NCBI GenBank assembly: GCA_943914475.1
Contig: CALUCE010000005.1
Coordinates: 60,581-124,580, forward strand
Reading direction: 5' to 3'
Length of the DNA: 64,000 bases
From: an uncultured Anaerococcus sp.
GTDB taxonomy: Bacteria; Bacillota; Clostridia; Tissierellales; Peptoniphilaceae
The notes under the pieces are model-generated. The model ran no database searches, was not told the origin of the DNA, and worked only from the letters and a program-made list of their open reading frames with translations. The position numbers were made by a program, and so were the translations under genes. Positions 24,812 to 32,901 of the stretch are shown here, piece after piece (position 1 is the first letter of the stretch; each line of letters opens with the position of its first letter).

Positions 24812-25624
24812 CTATACATATGAATGCAAGCTTGGTAGGAAGGTATTTACTCCTATGTAGGTAAAGAGAACTGCTATAAAGCCAATGATACAAAACCAAG
24901 CTGACTTTTTATCGGCAAGTCCCTTAGATCTTCTAAGGTGAAGGTAAAGAGTATAAATTATCCAGGTTACTAAGGACCAGGTTTCCTTAGGATCCCAGGC
25001 CCAGTATCTTCCCCAAGATTTTTTAGCCCAAAGGGCTCCTGTAACTATGGTCATGGATAGGAATAAAAATCCTACAAGTACTGCCCTGTAAGTTATCTCA
25101 TCTAATTTTTCCTTGGAAGGAAGTCTAGCGTCCTTGGATTCTTTCTTATCTTGGATAAGAAACATAAGAGATGTTCCTGTGGCAACTGCAAAAGATCCAT
25201 AGGAAAGGATGGCAAGACTAACGTGGATTACCAGCCACCAAGATTTTAAAGCTGGCATCAAGGGTTGGATTTCTTTATTTCTTAAGGCTGCATAGCCTAT
25301 AACTATTAAGAGTAAGGGAACTACAAAGGTACCCATGGAATAGTACTTGTACTTTTTTTCAAAAATTATTAAAAATAAGGCTATGCCCCAGGCAAAGGCT
25401 GTTGCAAACTCATATTGGTTGGTTAAGGGTACTCTTTTTGATGCTATACCCCTAACAATAATGGCGATGGTATGGATAATAAAGGCAACCATCAAAACAT
25501 TTTGAGCCCTTGTCCCTATTTTTTCGCTCTTATTTATATAGGAAAAAAAGTAGAGGACCATAGTTAGGGCATAAATAAGTACAGCAAACAAAAACAACTT
25601 ATCTTCTACTTGCACTAAATTCAT
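24812..25624 (-). CDS. ccsA: Cytochrome c biogenesis protein CcsA/ResC
   Basis: System II haem-handling and delivery protein, 270 residues with about 8 transmembrane helices. The tryptophan-rich haem-binding WWD motif is present (WGRYWAWDPKETWSLV, about 196-211), along with conserved histidines (FIIHTIAII, WWLVIHVSLA, SLHSYV). The start overlaps the resB stop (ATGA). With ResB it should attach haem to the extracellular NrfA encoded upstream in the same cluster. Confidence 0.93.
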   Translation of the reverse strand: MNLVQVEDKLFLFAVLIYALTMVLYFFSYINKSEKIGTRAQNVLMVAFIIHTIAIIVRGIASKRVPLTNQYEFATAFAWGIALFLIIFEKKYKYYSMGTFVVPLLLIVIGYAALRNKEIQPLMPALKSWWLVIHVSLAILSYGSFAVATGTSLMFLIQDKKESKDARLPSKEKLDEITYRAVLVGFLFLSMTIVTGALWAKKSWGRYWAWDPKETWSLVTWIIYTLYLHLRRSKGLADKKSAWFCIIGFIAVLFTYIGVNTFLPSLHSYV

Positions 25625-26649
25625 TTACTAACCTCTTTTCTTTTTGGACCTAAAAATACTATAAAGGTCCCTAGCATAAAGACTAAGGCTCCAAGTCCTG
25701 TAAGGAGCTCAAATCTGTCATTTCTAATATCTATAATTGTGTAGTAGTCAGGCTTGGTAAACTCAACTTGGTAGAGTCCTACCCTTACCTTATCACCTAC
25801 TTCAGCAAGGTCGGTTTTGACAGGCATGGTTCCAAGATAGGCTGTATATTCTATAAGTGGATTTTTTATTATCTTAGAATTATTAACTTTTTCCCCGTCT
25901 TTTTCTACTACATCAGGATAAAACTTGTTTAGCTTTATGGTTACCTTGGCATCATCTGCAGAAATATATTCATTTTCCAAAAGTGCAGCCTGGCCTATTT
26001 CTTCATCTGCCTTATAAACCTTGGCATCTACATAGTAACCATAAGAGCTTTGAGAAAATTGATAGCCATTTACAGTCATAGGATGGTTTACAGAAATTTC
26101 TCCCTGGTCGATGAGGTTTTTGTCATCATCATAAAACTTTACCTTACTTTGGTATTGGTCTACGTGCCCATCTTCTGTAAGGAGGATATCAAAATCCAAG
26201 ATTTCTATATTTAAATCTGTATCCTCAACCTTATTTATAGTATTTTTTACATTATAAACTCGACTTTGATATGCTGTAGCATTGCCAATAACAAAAAATA
26301 AAATAATCAATATCAAGCCCAAATGCAAAAGCCACAAACCTATGTAATATGAACCTTCTTTAAATCTTTTTTCCTTAAAGATTTTTATCAGTGGCTTTAC
26401 TTTTACAACTATACAAAAAAAGATTGATAGGGATAAGAAAATCGCTATTAATAAATACCACCAAGAAGTATATACCTGGTCAAACTTCAAAAAAGTAATC
26501 ACATTTCCAAAGTTTTGGTAGGCTTTTTGGTAAAATTCTGGGTCTTGGTTTTGGGGTATAAGACTTCCTATAATAGAAGCTAGCATCAAGACAATAAGAA
26601 TTATTATAGCAAACTTCATTGATGATAAAACTTTTTTTATCTTCTTCAA
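25621..26649 (-). CDS. resB: Cytochrome c biogenesis protein ResB
   Basis: 342 residues with four transmembrane helices (about 12-30, 62-83, 104-124 and near 315-335) and a large extracellular domain between the third and fourth, the ResB/Ccs1 topology. It forms the synthetase complex with CcsA, encoded immediately downstream with a 4-base overlap. A hairpin between nrfA and resB (26671-26712) may set resB-ccsA below nrfA in expression. The combination nrfA-resB-ccsA resembles the dedicated CcsBA-type maturase (NrfI) of epsilonproteobacterial nrf operons. Confidence 0.9.
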   Translation of the reverse strand: MKKIKKVLSSMKFAIIILIVLMLASIIGSLIPQNQDPEFYQKAYQNFGNVITFLKFDQVYTSWWYLLIAIFLSLSIFFCIVVKVKPLIKIFKEKRFKEGSYYIGLWLLHLGLILIILFFVIGNATAYQSRVYNVKNTINKVEDTDLNIEILDFDILLTEDGHVDQYQSKVKFYDDDKNLIDQGEISVNHPMTVNGYQFSQSSYGYYVDAKVYKADEEIGQAALLENEYISADDAKVTIKLNKFYPDVVEKDGEKVNNSKIIKNPLIEYTAYLGTMPVKTDLAEVGDKVRVGLYQVEFTKPDYYTIIDIRNDRFELLTGLGALVFMLGTFIVFLGPKRKEVSK

Positions 26650-26670
26650 ATATTTCTCCTAATCTTAAAA

Positions 26671-26712
26671 GGGCTGTGAAGCCCTCATACTTATAAGTAT
26701 TTAGTCACAGCC
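26671..26712 (-). terminator. Hairpin between nrfA and resB, possible attenuator
   Basis: GGGCTGTGA pairs with TCACAGCCC, and the loop contains a second self-complementary ATACTTATAAGTAT. On the minus strand it is followed by only four T, so partial termination or transcript processing is likely. Confidence 0.6.
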
Positions 26713-26720
26713 CCTCACTT

Positions 26721-28019
26721 TTAAAGATCTTTTATAATATCATTTCCCTTGTTGATTAGCTCTTCTGAGTGGTCTAGGTATTTTAGAGCTTTCTTTTGGT
26801 TGTGGAAACCTTCAGAGTTCTCTACAAATACATAATCCCAGTAGAATTGAGCTTCTCTTTGGATATCTTGTAGGTCTTCCTTGGTCTTTTGATCCAAGTT
26901 ACCTTCTTCAATCAAGATTTGTAGGTCCTTGATATAGGCTTCTAAAGCCTCTCCTACTGAATCTGTTTTTTCTACAACTGGCTTTTGGATACTTTCTGCA
27001 AGTTTTACTATTTCTTCTGCAGTTTGATCCTTGTGGCATTGTAGGCAGGATTCTTCAGGAGTCTTCAAAGGACTTGTCCAGTGGTGAGATGAGATCTTTT
27101 CTCCATCTTCTTCAACTTGTGGCATATGGCATGTTAGACAATCAAGGCCTGCGATTTGGTGAACTGAACCATAGTAGGTTTCTGTCTCTGGGTGTTGGGC
27201 CTTTAAGACCTTGGCACCTGTAAGCTCGTGTTCCCAATCATAGAAGCCATCTTTTTGGTAATAAGCATAGGCTTCGTCAGCTCCAAGTCCCTCAGTCCAT
27301 GGAAGTTTGACTGTTTTTTCATCAGGAGTCATGTAATATTCAACGTGACATTGGGCACAAGCTAGCATAGACCCATCAAGGTAGTCTTCAGCTGGATTGT
27401 TTTCTAGATGATCTTTCAAGTGTTGTCTGTTAATTTGAACCTTGCCTGGTGTATCCCCATGACAGTCGTAGCAAGTAAAGCCAACTATATCATGGCTTTT
27501 TACATACTCATCAAAGTCCATAGCAGAAAGACTAGGATCATCTACAAGCTCTTCGTTGAAGATTGAAACCTTACAAGCAAGACAAGATGCACCAGCCTTA
27601 GGCCTTTTGGTGTTTATAACATCATCCAAGGCATAAACGTGACCCCTTGCTCTGTCGTATTGTTTTTCAAAACCGTAACCCTTATAGAAGGTCTTAAGGT
27701 ATGGGTATTCTTTCAAATAATCTACTTGAACAGACCCTCCATATGTAGTTTTTTCCATTTCGCTATTTTTTTCAAAAGAATGAACATGTTCTGGGAAAGC
27801 TTCCTCATAGTCTTCCACAGGAGCTATGTCCTTAGGAAAGTCCTTAGTAGCAACAACCTTATTGTCTTCATCGCTTGAAGTAACTTCGCTTGATGTAACT
27901 TCTGTAGAAGCTTCATTTGAAGGTTGATTTTCCGGAGCTTTATCTTGATTTCCACATCCATTCACTAAGAAAATAGCCAAAGCTAAAGTAAGTAAAGGAA
28001 ATTGTTTTCTTATTTTCAT
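26721..28019 (-). CDS. nrfA: Pentahaem cytochrome c nitrite reductase (ammonia-forming), lipoprotein
   Basis: Six-electron reduction of nitrite (also NO and hydroxylamine) to ammonia outside the membrane. Residues 1-22 form a lipoprotein signal (LVNGC, Cys22), followed by a Ser/Glu/Thr-rich spacer. Five haem sites follow: the catalytic CxxCK at 146-150, then CxxCH at 183-187, 221-225, 294-298 and 325-329. Active-site and calcium-site residues are recognisable (Tyr228/229 after haem 3, Lys273-Ala-Gln275-His276-Pro). Length 432 is normal. No NrfH-like membrane cytochrome is encoded beside it, so the electron donor is unclear. resB and ccsA follow. Confidence 0.95.
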   Translation of the reverse strand: MKIRKQFPLLTLALAIFLVNGCGNQDKAPENQPSNEASTEVTSSEVTSSDEDNKVVATKDFPKDIAPVEDYEEAFPEHVHSFEKNSEMEKTTYGGSVQVDYLKEYPYLKTFYKGYGFEKQYDRARGHVYALDDVINTKRPKAGASCLACKVSIFNEELVDDPSLSAMDFDEYVKSHDIVGFTCYDCHGDTPGKVQINRQHLKDHLENNPAEDYLDGSMLACAQCHVEYYMTPDEKTVKLPWTEGLGADEAYAYYQKDGFYDWEHELTGAKVLKAQHPETETYYGSVHQIAGLDCLTCHMPQVEEDGEKISSHHWTSPLKTPEESCLQCHKDQTAEEIVKLAESIQKPVVEKTDSVGEALEAYIKDLQILIEEGNLDQKTKEDLQDIQREAQFYWDYVFVENSEGFHNQKKALKYLDHSEELINKGNDIIKDL

Positions 28020-28058
28020 TTTTCCACCCCGCTTTCTCTTTATTATTCTTACATCTTC

Positions 28059-28067
28059 ATTATAGCA
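28059..28067 (-). promoter_or_regulatory. Extended -10 promoter of nrfA
   Basis: On the minus strand TGCTATAAT, an extended -10 element, lies about 40 bases before the nrfA start. The closest -35 candidate, TTGCCA, is 19 bases upstream. I see no clear FNR or NsrR palindrome in this divergent region. Confidence 0.6.
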
Positions 28068-28207
28068 TAATTTTTTTATATATTGGCAAAATATTTACAA
28101 GTTATTGTGACTATTTATTTTATTCTAATGAAATATATGGTAAAAATCTTTAACTTAGATAGCTTTATTGGCTTATTTCATTTATAATAAGTAAAAGAGG
28201 AGGACCT

Positions 28208-28504
28208 ATGGCCAATAGTATAGAAAAAAAGAAAAAAATCCTATCAGCTATGTTTGATATTTATATAAAAAAACACCAAGAAGAAAAAGAAAACATTTGC
28301 TCCCTCAGGGACTATGCCTTCCAAAGGATAGAAAAATGTCCCAACAATGGCAAAAAAATCTACTGTTCTTCTTGTACCATCCATTGTTTTGCAGACAATG
28401 AAAGAGCCTACATAAAAAAAGTCATGCGTTTTTCTGGTCCCAGGATGATGGTCTACCATCCTCTTATGGCCTTGGACCATGCTTTTAGCTCTATTAGAGG
28501 ATAA
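28208..28504 (+). CDS. YgbA-like nitrous-oxide-stimulated promoter family protein
   Basis: 98-residue cytosolic protein of the YgbA_NO family. Typical features are the Cys-rich centre (Cys in ENICSLRDYA, KCPNN, then YCSSCTIHCF) and the C-terminal VMRFSGPRMMVYHPLMAL motif, which aligns well with E. coli YgbA. Enterobacterial members are induced under nitrosative stress. A TATAAT at 28183-28188 and an AGAGGAGG site precede the ATG. It is transcribed divergently from nrfA, linking it to nitrite or nitric oxide handling here. The cysteine spacing suggests metal or Fe-S binding, which is an inference. Confidence 0.88.
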   Translation: MANSIEKKKKILSAMFDIYIKKHQEEKENICSLRDYAFQRIEKCPNNGKKIYCSSCTIHCFADNERAYIKKVMRFSGPRMMVYHPLMALDHAFSSIRG

Positions 28505-28508
28505 AAAT

Positions 28509-28533
28509 AAGCCCCGACCGGGGCTATTTTTTT
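28509..28533. terminator. Bidirectional terminator
   Basis: AAGCCCCG and CGGGGCT form a tight hairpin followed by seven T. It lies between two convergent genes. Confidence 0.9.
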
Positions 28534-28541
28534 GAAAATTT

Positions 28542-29708
28542 TTATAGGCACATTTTATAAATTTCTTTTACATCTTCTGGTTTTAATTCCTTGTAACCCT
28601 TGATAGATGAGTTTGAGCAAGCTTTTTGGGCCATAAGGTCAAACTTTGATTCGTCTATACCAATTTTGGTCAAAGTGTCATCAAGACCTAGGGTTTCAAA
28701 GAAGAATTCTGCAGTCTTGTCTATGGCTTTTTTAGCTATGGCAAATTCATTATCACTCTTATCAAGCCCAAAAACATTTACTCCATAGTCGACAAACTTT
28801 CCTACAGTGTCTTCATCTAAGATATATTCCATCCACCTTGGTGTAAGGATGGCAAGGCCTAGGCCGTGGGTTATATCATAGAAGGCCGAAAGTTCGTGTT
28901 CCATAGGGTGGCAGGACCAAGCTTTTGGTGAAGTCTTTGATAAAAATCCATTGATAGCCCAAGATGAGGCCCACATTAGGTTGGCTCTTGCTTCATAGTC
29001 TTCTGGATTTTCTATGGCTCTTGGAGCATATTTTATAACGGTTTTCATCAAGGCTTCCATCATTTGATCAAGCATATACATGGAATCATTGTTATTAAAG
29101 TAGATTTCAAACAAGTGACTTAGGATATCTGCAGATCCGCAAGCTGTTTGATAGGCTGAAACTGAGTAGGTAAATTCTGGGTTAAGGAAGGAAACTTTTG
29201 GTCTCATAACTTCTGCACCAGCTGCACGTTTTTCATTTGTTTCAAGATTGGTAATAACTCCGCCTGTATCCATTTCTGAACCTGTAGCTGCAAGGGTAAG
29301 CACTGCAAAAATTGGAAGGGCATCTGGAATTTCCCTATCTTCGCTAATAAATAACCATGGGTCAAAATCAACCTTGGCACCTGCTGCTATAAACTTAGTA
29401 GCATCTATGGTAGAACCACCACCTATGGCTATGATTAGGTCTATGCCTTCTTTTTTACATATATCTACACCTTCTCTTACAGACTCTATCCTAGGATTTG
29501 GCTCGATACCTGGAAGTTCAAAGATTTCCATCTCGGCATTTTTTAATTCCTCTACTACCTTGTCATAGATTCCATTTTTCTTAATAGAACCTCCACCATA
29601 GGTTAAGAGAACTTTTTTACCATAATTTACTGCCTCACTTCCCAAGTGGTCAAGGGCGTCCTTACCAAAGTGAATTTTGGTTGGTATATAATAAGTAAAG
29701 TCATTCAT
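28542..29708 (-). CDS. Iron-containing alcohol dehydrogenase (BdhA/YugJ-like)
   Basis: 388-residue group III alcohol dehydrogenase, similar to NADH-dependent butanol dehydrogenases and YugJ. The nucleotide-binding GGGSIKKNG and IIAIGGGSTIDATKF stretches are intact, as are the metal ligands in the C-terminal helical domain (Asp and His in GSADILSHLFE, His in MEHELSAFYDITHGLGLAI). It likely reoxidises NAD(P)H by reducing aldehydes during fermentation. The gene is flanked by terminators and appears monocistronic. Confidence 0.93.
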   Translation of the reverse strand: MNDFTYYIPTKIHFGKDALDHLGSEAVNYGKKVLLTYGGGSIKKNGIYDKVVEELKNAEMEIFELPGIEPNPRIESVREGVDICKKEGIDLIIAIGGGSTIDATKFIAAGAKVDFDPWLFISEDREIPDALPIFAVLTLAATGSEMDTGGVITNLETNEKRAAGAEVMRPKVSFLNPEFTYSVSAYQTACGSADILSHLFEIYFNNNDSMYMLDQMMEALMKTVIKYAPRAIENPEDYEARANLMWASSWAINGFLSKTSPKAWSCHPMEHELSAFYDITHGLGLAILTPRWMEYILDEDTVGKFVDYGVNVFGLDKSDNEFAIAKKAIDKTAEFFFETLGLDDTLTKIGIDESKFDLMAQKACSNSSIKGYKELKPEDVKEIYKMCL

Positions 29709-29779
29709 TTTTTCTTTCTCCTTTTCCTATATATAAGTAAGCTTTCTACCTATTACTTACCCAAACTTTGTAAATAGAC

Positions 29780-29819
29780 AAAAAAAGATGCGCGAAAGAG
29801 ATCACACATCCTTTAAAAA
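29780..29819 (-). terminator. Terminator after the NSS transporter
   Basis: On the minus strand AAAGGATGTG pairs with CGCATCTTTT (two G-U pairs), followed by more T. Confidence 0.65.
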
Positions 29820-29823
29820 AGCT

Positions 29824-31173
29824 CTAGGCTGATTGTAAAACTCCTATGGAGCTTAAGAAAATCAAGACCATGGCTACCGGTGCTATATATTTGAGCGCCA
29901 AATAATAAGCTTTGAAGGCCTTTTGCTCTATAGTGTTGTGGTTGGTTAGTTCATCAAAAATAGCATTCTTATCATAAAACCAGCCCAAGAATATTATTTC
30001 TATAAAGGCCGCTATGGTTAGCATGTAGTTGGCAGTCAACTTATCCAAGAAATCAAAGAAAGTTAGACCCCCTATTTGAAGGACTGAATTTTCTCCATTT
30101 GACAAGGAACTTAGGATAGAAAGTAAAAATACTCCCAAGGCTGCTATGGTAGAAGCTTTTTTCCTGGTTAATTTCAATGAATCTATACCAAAGGCAACTG
30201 ATGATTCCAAAAGTGATATGGTGGAAGTCAAAGCTGCCAAGGCCAAAAGCACAAAGAAGGCTATACCAAACAAGTATCCACCAGGCATAAGCGGAAATAC
30301 ATTTGGCAAGGTCACAAAGACCAGTCCTGCACCTTGACTTGGGTCAAGTCCAAAAGAAAATACTGATGTGAAGATGGCTATACCAGCAAGGATAGCTATA
30401 AGTGTATCAAAAAATGCCACTGTAAAGGCTGATTTTACTATATCATCCTCATCATTTACATAGGAACCATAGGTAGTCATTATGGCCATACCCAAGGATA
30501 GGGTGAAGAAAGAGTGGCCAAGAGCCGCCAAAAATCCTTCCATGGTAAACTTAGAAAAGTCTGGATAAAATAAAAACTTTAGACCTTCTTTTCCACCTGC
30601 AAGGGTAGCTCCCCTTATTCCTAAAAGTATTACTATTACCAAAAGCAAAGGTATAAGTACCTTAGATACTTTTTCTATTCCTTCTGCTACTCCAGTTTTA
30701 ACTATAACCATAGTTATTACCATAAATATAAAGGTCCATACTATTGGTTTTATAGGTGAAGATATAAAGCCTGTAAATAGGCCAGCTATTTGATCAGGGC
30801 TTTTACCTGCAAACTCATTTCCTACAGATTTAACTATATATTCCAAGGACCAACCGGCTACAACCGAATAAAAGCTTAGGATCAAAAATGATGCCAAAAC
30901 TGCTATAATTCCAGAATAGTACCACTTCTTGCCAGGGGCAAGTACTTTAAAAGAATCTATAGCATCAGATTTCGCCCTACGGCCAATTAGGATTTCACTC
31001 ATGAGAATTGGAACACCAATAACAATACAAATAATGACATAAACTAATAAAAATGCTCCTCCCCCATTTGTTCCTACAATATAAGGAAATCTCCATATAT
31101 TGCCAAGGCCAACAGCCGATCCTACAGCTGCCATTATCATCCCGAAGCTCGAGTTAAAGCCTTTCCTTTCCAT
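29824..31173 (-). CDS. Sodium-dependent transporter, NSS/SNF family
   Basis: 449 residues with about 11 transmembrane helices, typical of bacterial NSS amino acid:sodium symporters (TnaT, MhsT, LeuT relatives). Helix 1 carries the sodium-site stretch AAVGSAVGLGNIWRFPY, with NGGGAFL following; helix 6 has the unwound FFTLSLGMAIMTTYGSY segment. Tryptophan, tyrosine or branched-chain amino acids are usual substrates; which one applies here is unknown. It has its own promoter (31250-31278), AAAGGAGG site and terminator. Confidence 0.92.
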   Translation of the reverse strand: MERKGFNSSFGMIMAAVGSAVGLGNIWRFPYIVGTNGGGAFLLVYVIICIVIGVPILMSEILIGRRAKSDAIDSFKVLAPGKKWYYSGIIAVLASFLILSFYSVVAGWSLEYIVKSVGNEFAGKSPDQIAGLFTGFISSPIKPIVWTFIFMVITMVIVKTGVAEGIEKVSKVLIPLLLVIVILLGIRGATLAGGKEGLKFLFYPDFSKFTMEGFLAALGHSFFTLSLGMAIMTTYGSYVNDEDDIVKSAFTVAFFDTLIAILAGIAIFTSVFSFGLDPSQGAGLVFVTLPNVFPLMPGGYLFGIAFFVLLALAALTSTISLLESSVAFGIDSLKLTRKKASTIAALGVFLLSILSSLSNGENSVLQIGGLTFFDFLDKLTANYMLTIAAFIEIIFLGWFYDKNAIFDELTNHNTIEQKAFKAYYLALKYIAPVAMVLIFLSSIGVLQSA

Positions 31174-31249
31174 TTCTTCCTCCTTTAGTCTAATAAATTA
31201 ATGGAAAAAGTTCAATAATAATTTATATTTTTCCATCGGAGTTAACGGT

Positions 31250-31278
31250 ATTATACCACCTTAGATTTCTAATGTAAA
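31250..31278 (-). promoter_or_regulatory. Promoter of the NSS transporter
   Basis: On the minus strand TTTACA (31278-31273), a 17-base spacer and TATAAT (31255-31250). The spacer contains TTAGA-AA-TCTAA, a small inverted repeat. Confidence 0.8.
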
Positions 31279-31350
31279 CCATATTTGAAAAATTTATTTC
31301 ATTTTTTAAAGTATTTTTAAAAAACATGGGTATATTTGACTTTTAAAAGG

Positions 31351-31390
31351 AAAAATCTTGGCCACAAGCATTTTTATGCCCAAGATTTTT
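31351..31390. terminator. Terminator-like hairpin
   Basis: AAAAATCTTG and CAAGATTTTT are perfect complements, with an inner GCAT/ATGC stem. It lies behind the MacB-like permease gene and could work on either strand. Confidence 0.65.
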
Positions 31391-31457
31391 ATATAAAGAA
31401 AAGTATATTTAATTATTATATAAAGCTAAACTTTAAGTGTTATTTATAAATATTCGT

Positions 31458-31490
31458 AAAAAATACGCCAAGATTTACTTGACGCATTTT
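31458..31490 (-). terminator. Terminator after the MacB-like permease
   Basis: On the minus strand AAATGCGTCAAG pairs with CTTGGCGTATTT, imperfectly, followed by TTTT. Confidence 0.7.
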
Positions 31491-31491
31491 C

Positions 31492-32901
31492 TTAGTTACT
31501 TCTTAAAGTTTCTATAGCAGAAAGTTTGGTTGCTCTCTTGGCTGGTAGGTAACCTGCCAAAACTCCCACTAGGGCAGAGAAGGTAACTCCTGCCACCGCT
31601 AACCAGGCTGGTATAGAAAATAGGTTGGTTGGTTCTGCTCCCATCATTTGTGGATCTGTCGAAGCTAAAAATAGTTGGTTTAAAAATCCTGATAGGCCAA
31701 GGGATATTAAAAGCCCCAAAACTCCACCAAAGAATCCTATAAAACCTGATTCTAAGAGGAACATGGACCTAATATCGGCTATGGAGGCTCCTATAACCTT
31801 CATAACACCAATTTCTTTTTGTCTTTCATAGATAGACATAAGCATGGTGTTGATTATACCAATAGCAGAAACTATAAAGGCAATAGATCCTATACCTCCC
31901 AAGATCATCATAATCTTATTGGTGGAATCATTTATGGAATCTATCATTTCTGTATTGGACTGGGTTTGGTAGCCCATGGCTTGGATTTCATCTTCTACAT
32001 TTCTTACATCCTTATAGTCCTTACAAACTACTGAAATTCCATTGTAAAGGTATTTTGAATTGTTGTTAATAGGATTTCCCATCATATCAAAGCCTTGGTC
32101 TAGTTGGGAAGATTGTAGTTTCTTGTCTTCTTTCTCCAAGGTCTTGTAAGTAGTTTCATTCATATAGGCATAAAAACCAGTCAAGAAAGAAGTTTTGGAA
32201 AGTTGTCCCTTTACCTTTACAGGTATATCGGCATAGGTTGGCTTGTTCATAATAGACTCCCCACCGTCTTCGCCTACCTCTATATCTTCAAAGTCCATTT
32301 GGTCTGTGCCAAAGTTTGGTCCAGCCTCATCATCCTTATAGCCCAATCTTATATAAAAGTTTGCTCCTAGGATATCAAAGTCCTCAACTGGTTCTTCGGA
32401 AAACCAACCCTGGCCCCCATCTTCTACTTCTTCTGTTACCTTTACTTGGGATGAAAGAAGGAGGGCATTTTTATCTGAAGCTGTTACATTTCCCCCAAGG
32501 TCAAAGTCTTCCTGGCTTAATTTTTGAAAGACCTCATTGGGCATAACCCTAAGCCCTTGGTAGGCTTGGGCTGAATACTTGTCCTTGCCCTTAACCTTTA
32601 TCTCTGCAAATATATCCTTGTGGGGAATAACCACCCTTACTCCTTGGATATTTTTAAATTTATTGGCTGTATTTTTGTCAATCTTGCTTGACGAAGAAGG
32701 ATCTTGAATTATTTCTATAGTCTCAAGGCCTCCAAAGGATTCAATCATTTGCTTTTGTTGCTCTTGCATACCAAGCCCCAGGGATAGCATCATGATTATA
32801 GAAATAGTTCCTATAACAACTGAAAGTATGGTAAGAATTGTCCTAGATTTCCTTCGCCAAAGATTTCTAAAGGCCATTATTAGCCTATCTTTAGTCCTCA
32901 T
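31492..32901 (-). CDS. MacB/FtsX-type ABC transporter permease
   Basis: 469 residues: one N-terminal transmembrane helix (about 21-43), a large extracellular MacB-type core domain (about 50-325), then three helices (about 330-460) that form the FtsX domain, with the coupling-helix stretch YERQKEIGVMKVIGA. Such permeases drive conformational work on extracellular peptides, lipoproteins or drugs. It is the last gene of a three-gene operon and overlaps the accessory protein gene by 11 bases. Substrate is unknown. Confidence 0.9.
   Translation of the reverse strand: MRTKDRLIMAFRNLWRRKSRTILTILSVVIGTISIIMMLSLGLGMQEQQKQMIESFGGLETIEIIQDPSSSSKIDKNTANKFKNIQGVRVVIPHKDIFAEIKVKGKDKYSAQAYQGLRVMPNEVFQKLSQEDFDLGGNVTASDKNALLLSSQVKVTEEVEDGGQGWFSEEPVEDFDILGANFYIRLGYKDDEAGPNFGTDQMDFEDIEVGEDGGESIMNKPTYADIPVKVKGQLSKTSFLTGFYAYMNETTYKTLEKEDKKLQSSQLDQGFDMMGNPINNNSKYLYNGISVVCKDYKDVRNVEDEIQAMGYQTQSNTEMIDSINDSTNKIMMILGGIGSIAFIVSAIGIINTMLMSIYERQKEIGVMKVIGASIADIRSMFLLESGFIGFFGGVLGLLISLGLSGFLNQLFLASTDPQMMGAEPTNLFSIPAWLAVAGVTFSALVGVLAGYLPAKRATKLSAIETLRSN

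Larger units (their letters stand above)
31174..31491. other. Intergenic region without a gene
   Basis: Holds the NSS promoter and its leader hairpin (31201-31236: ATGGAAAAA pairs with TTTTTCCAT), and two terminator-like hairpins (31351-31390 and 31458-31490). I find no open reading frame with a ribosome site. Confidence 0.7.

Noticed and set aside
28020..28207. An FNR/CRP-type or NsrR operator between nrfA and the YgbA-like gene
   Set aside because: GTCACAATAACTTGTAAAT has only one partial half-site and no symmetric partner at the right spacing.
31174..31491. A small RNA in the NSS/MacB intergenic region
   Set aside because: The hairpins are explained as terminators of flanking genes and a leader stem; no separate promoter is seen.
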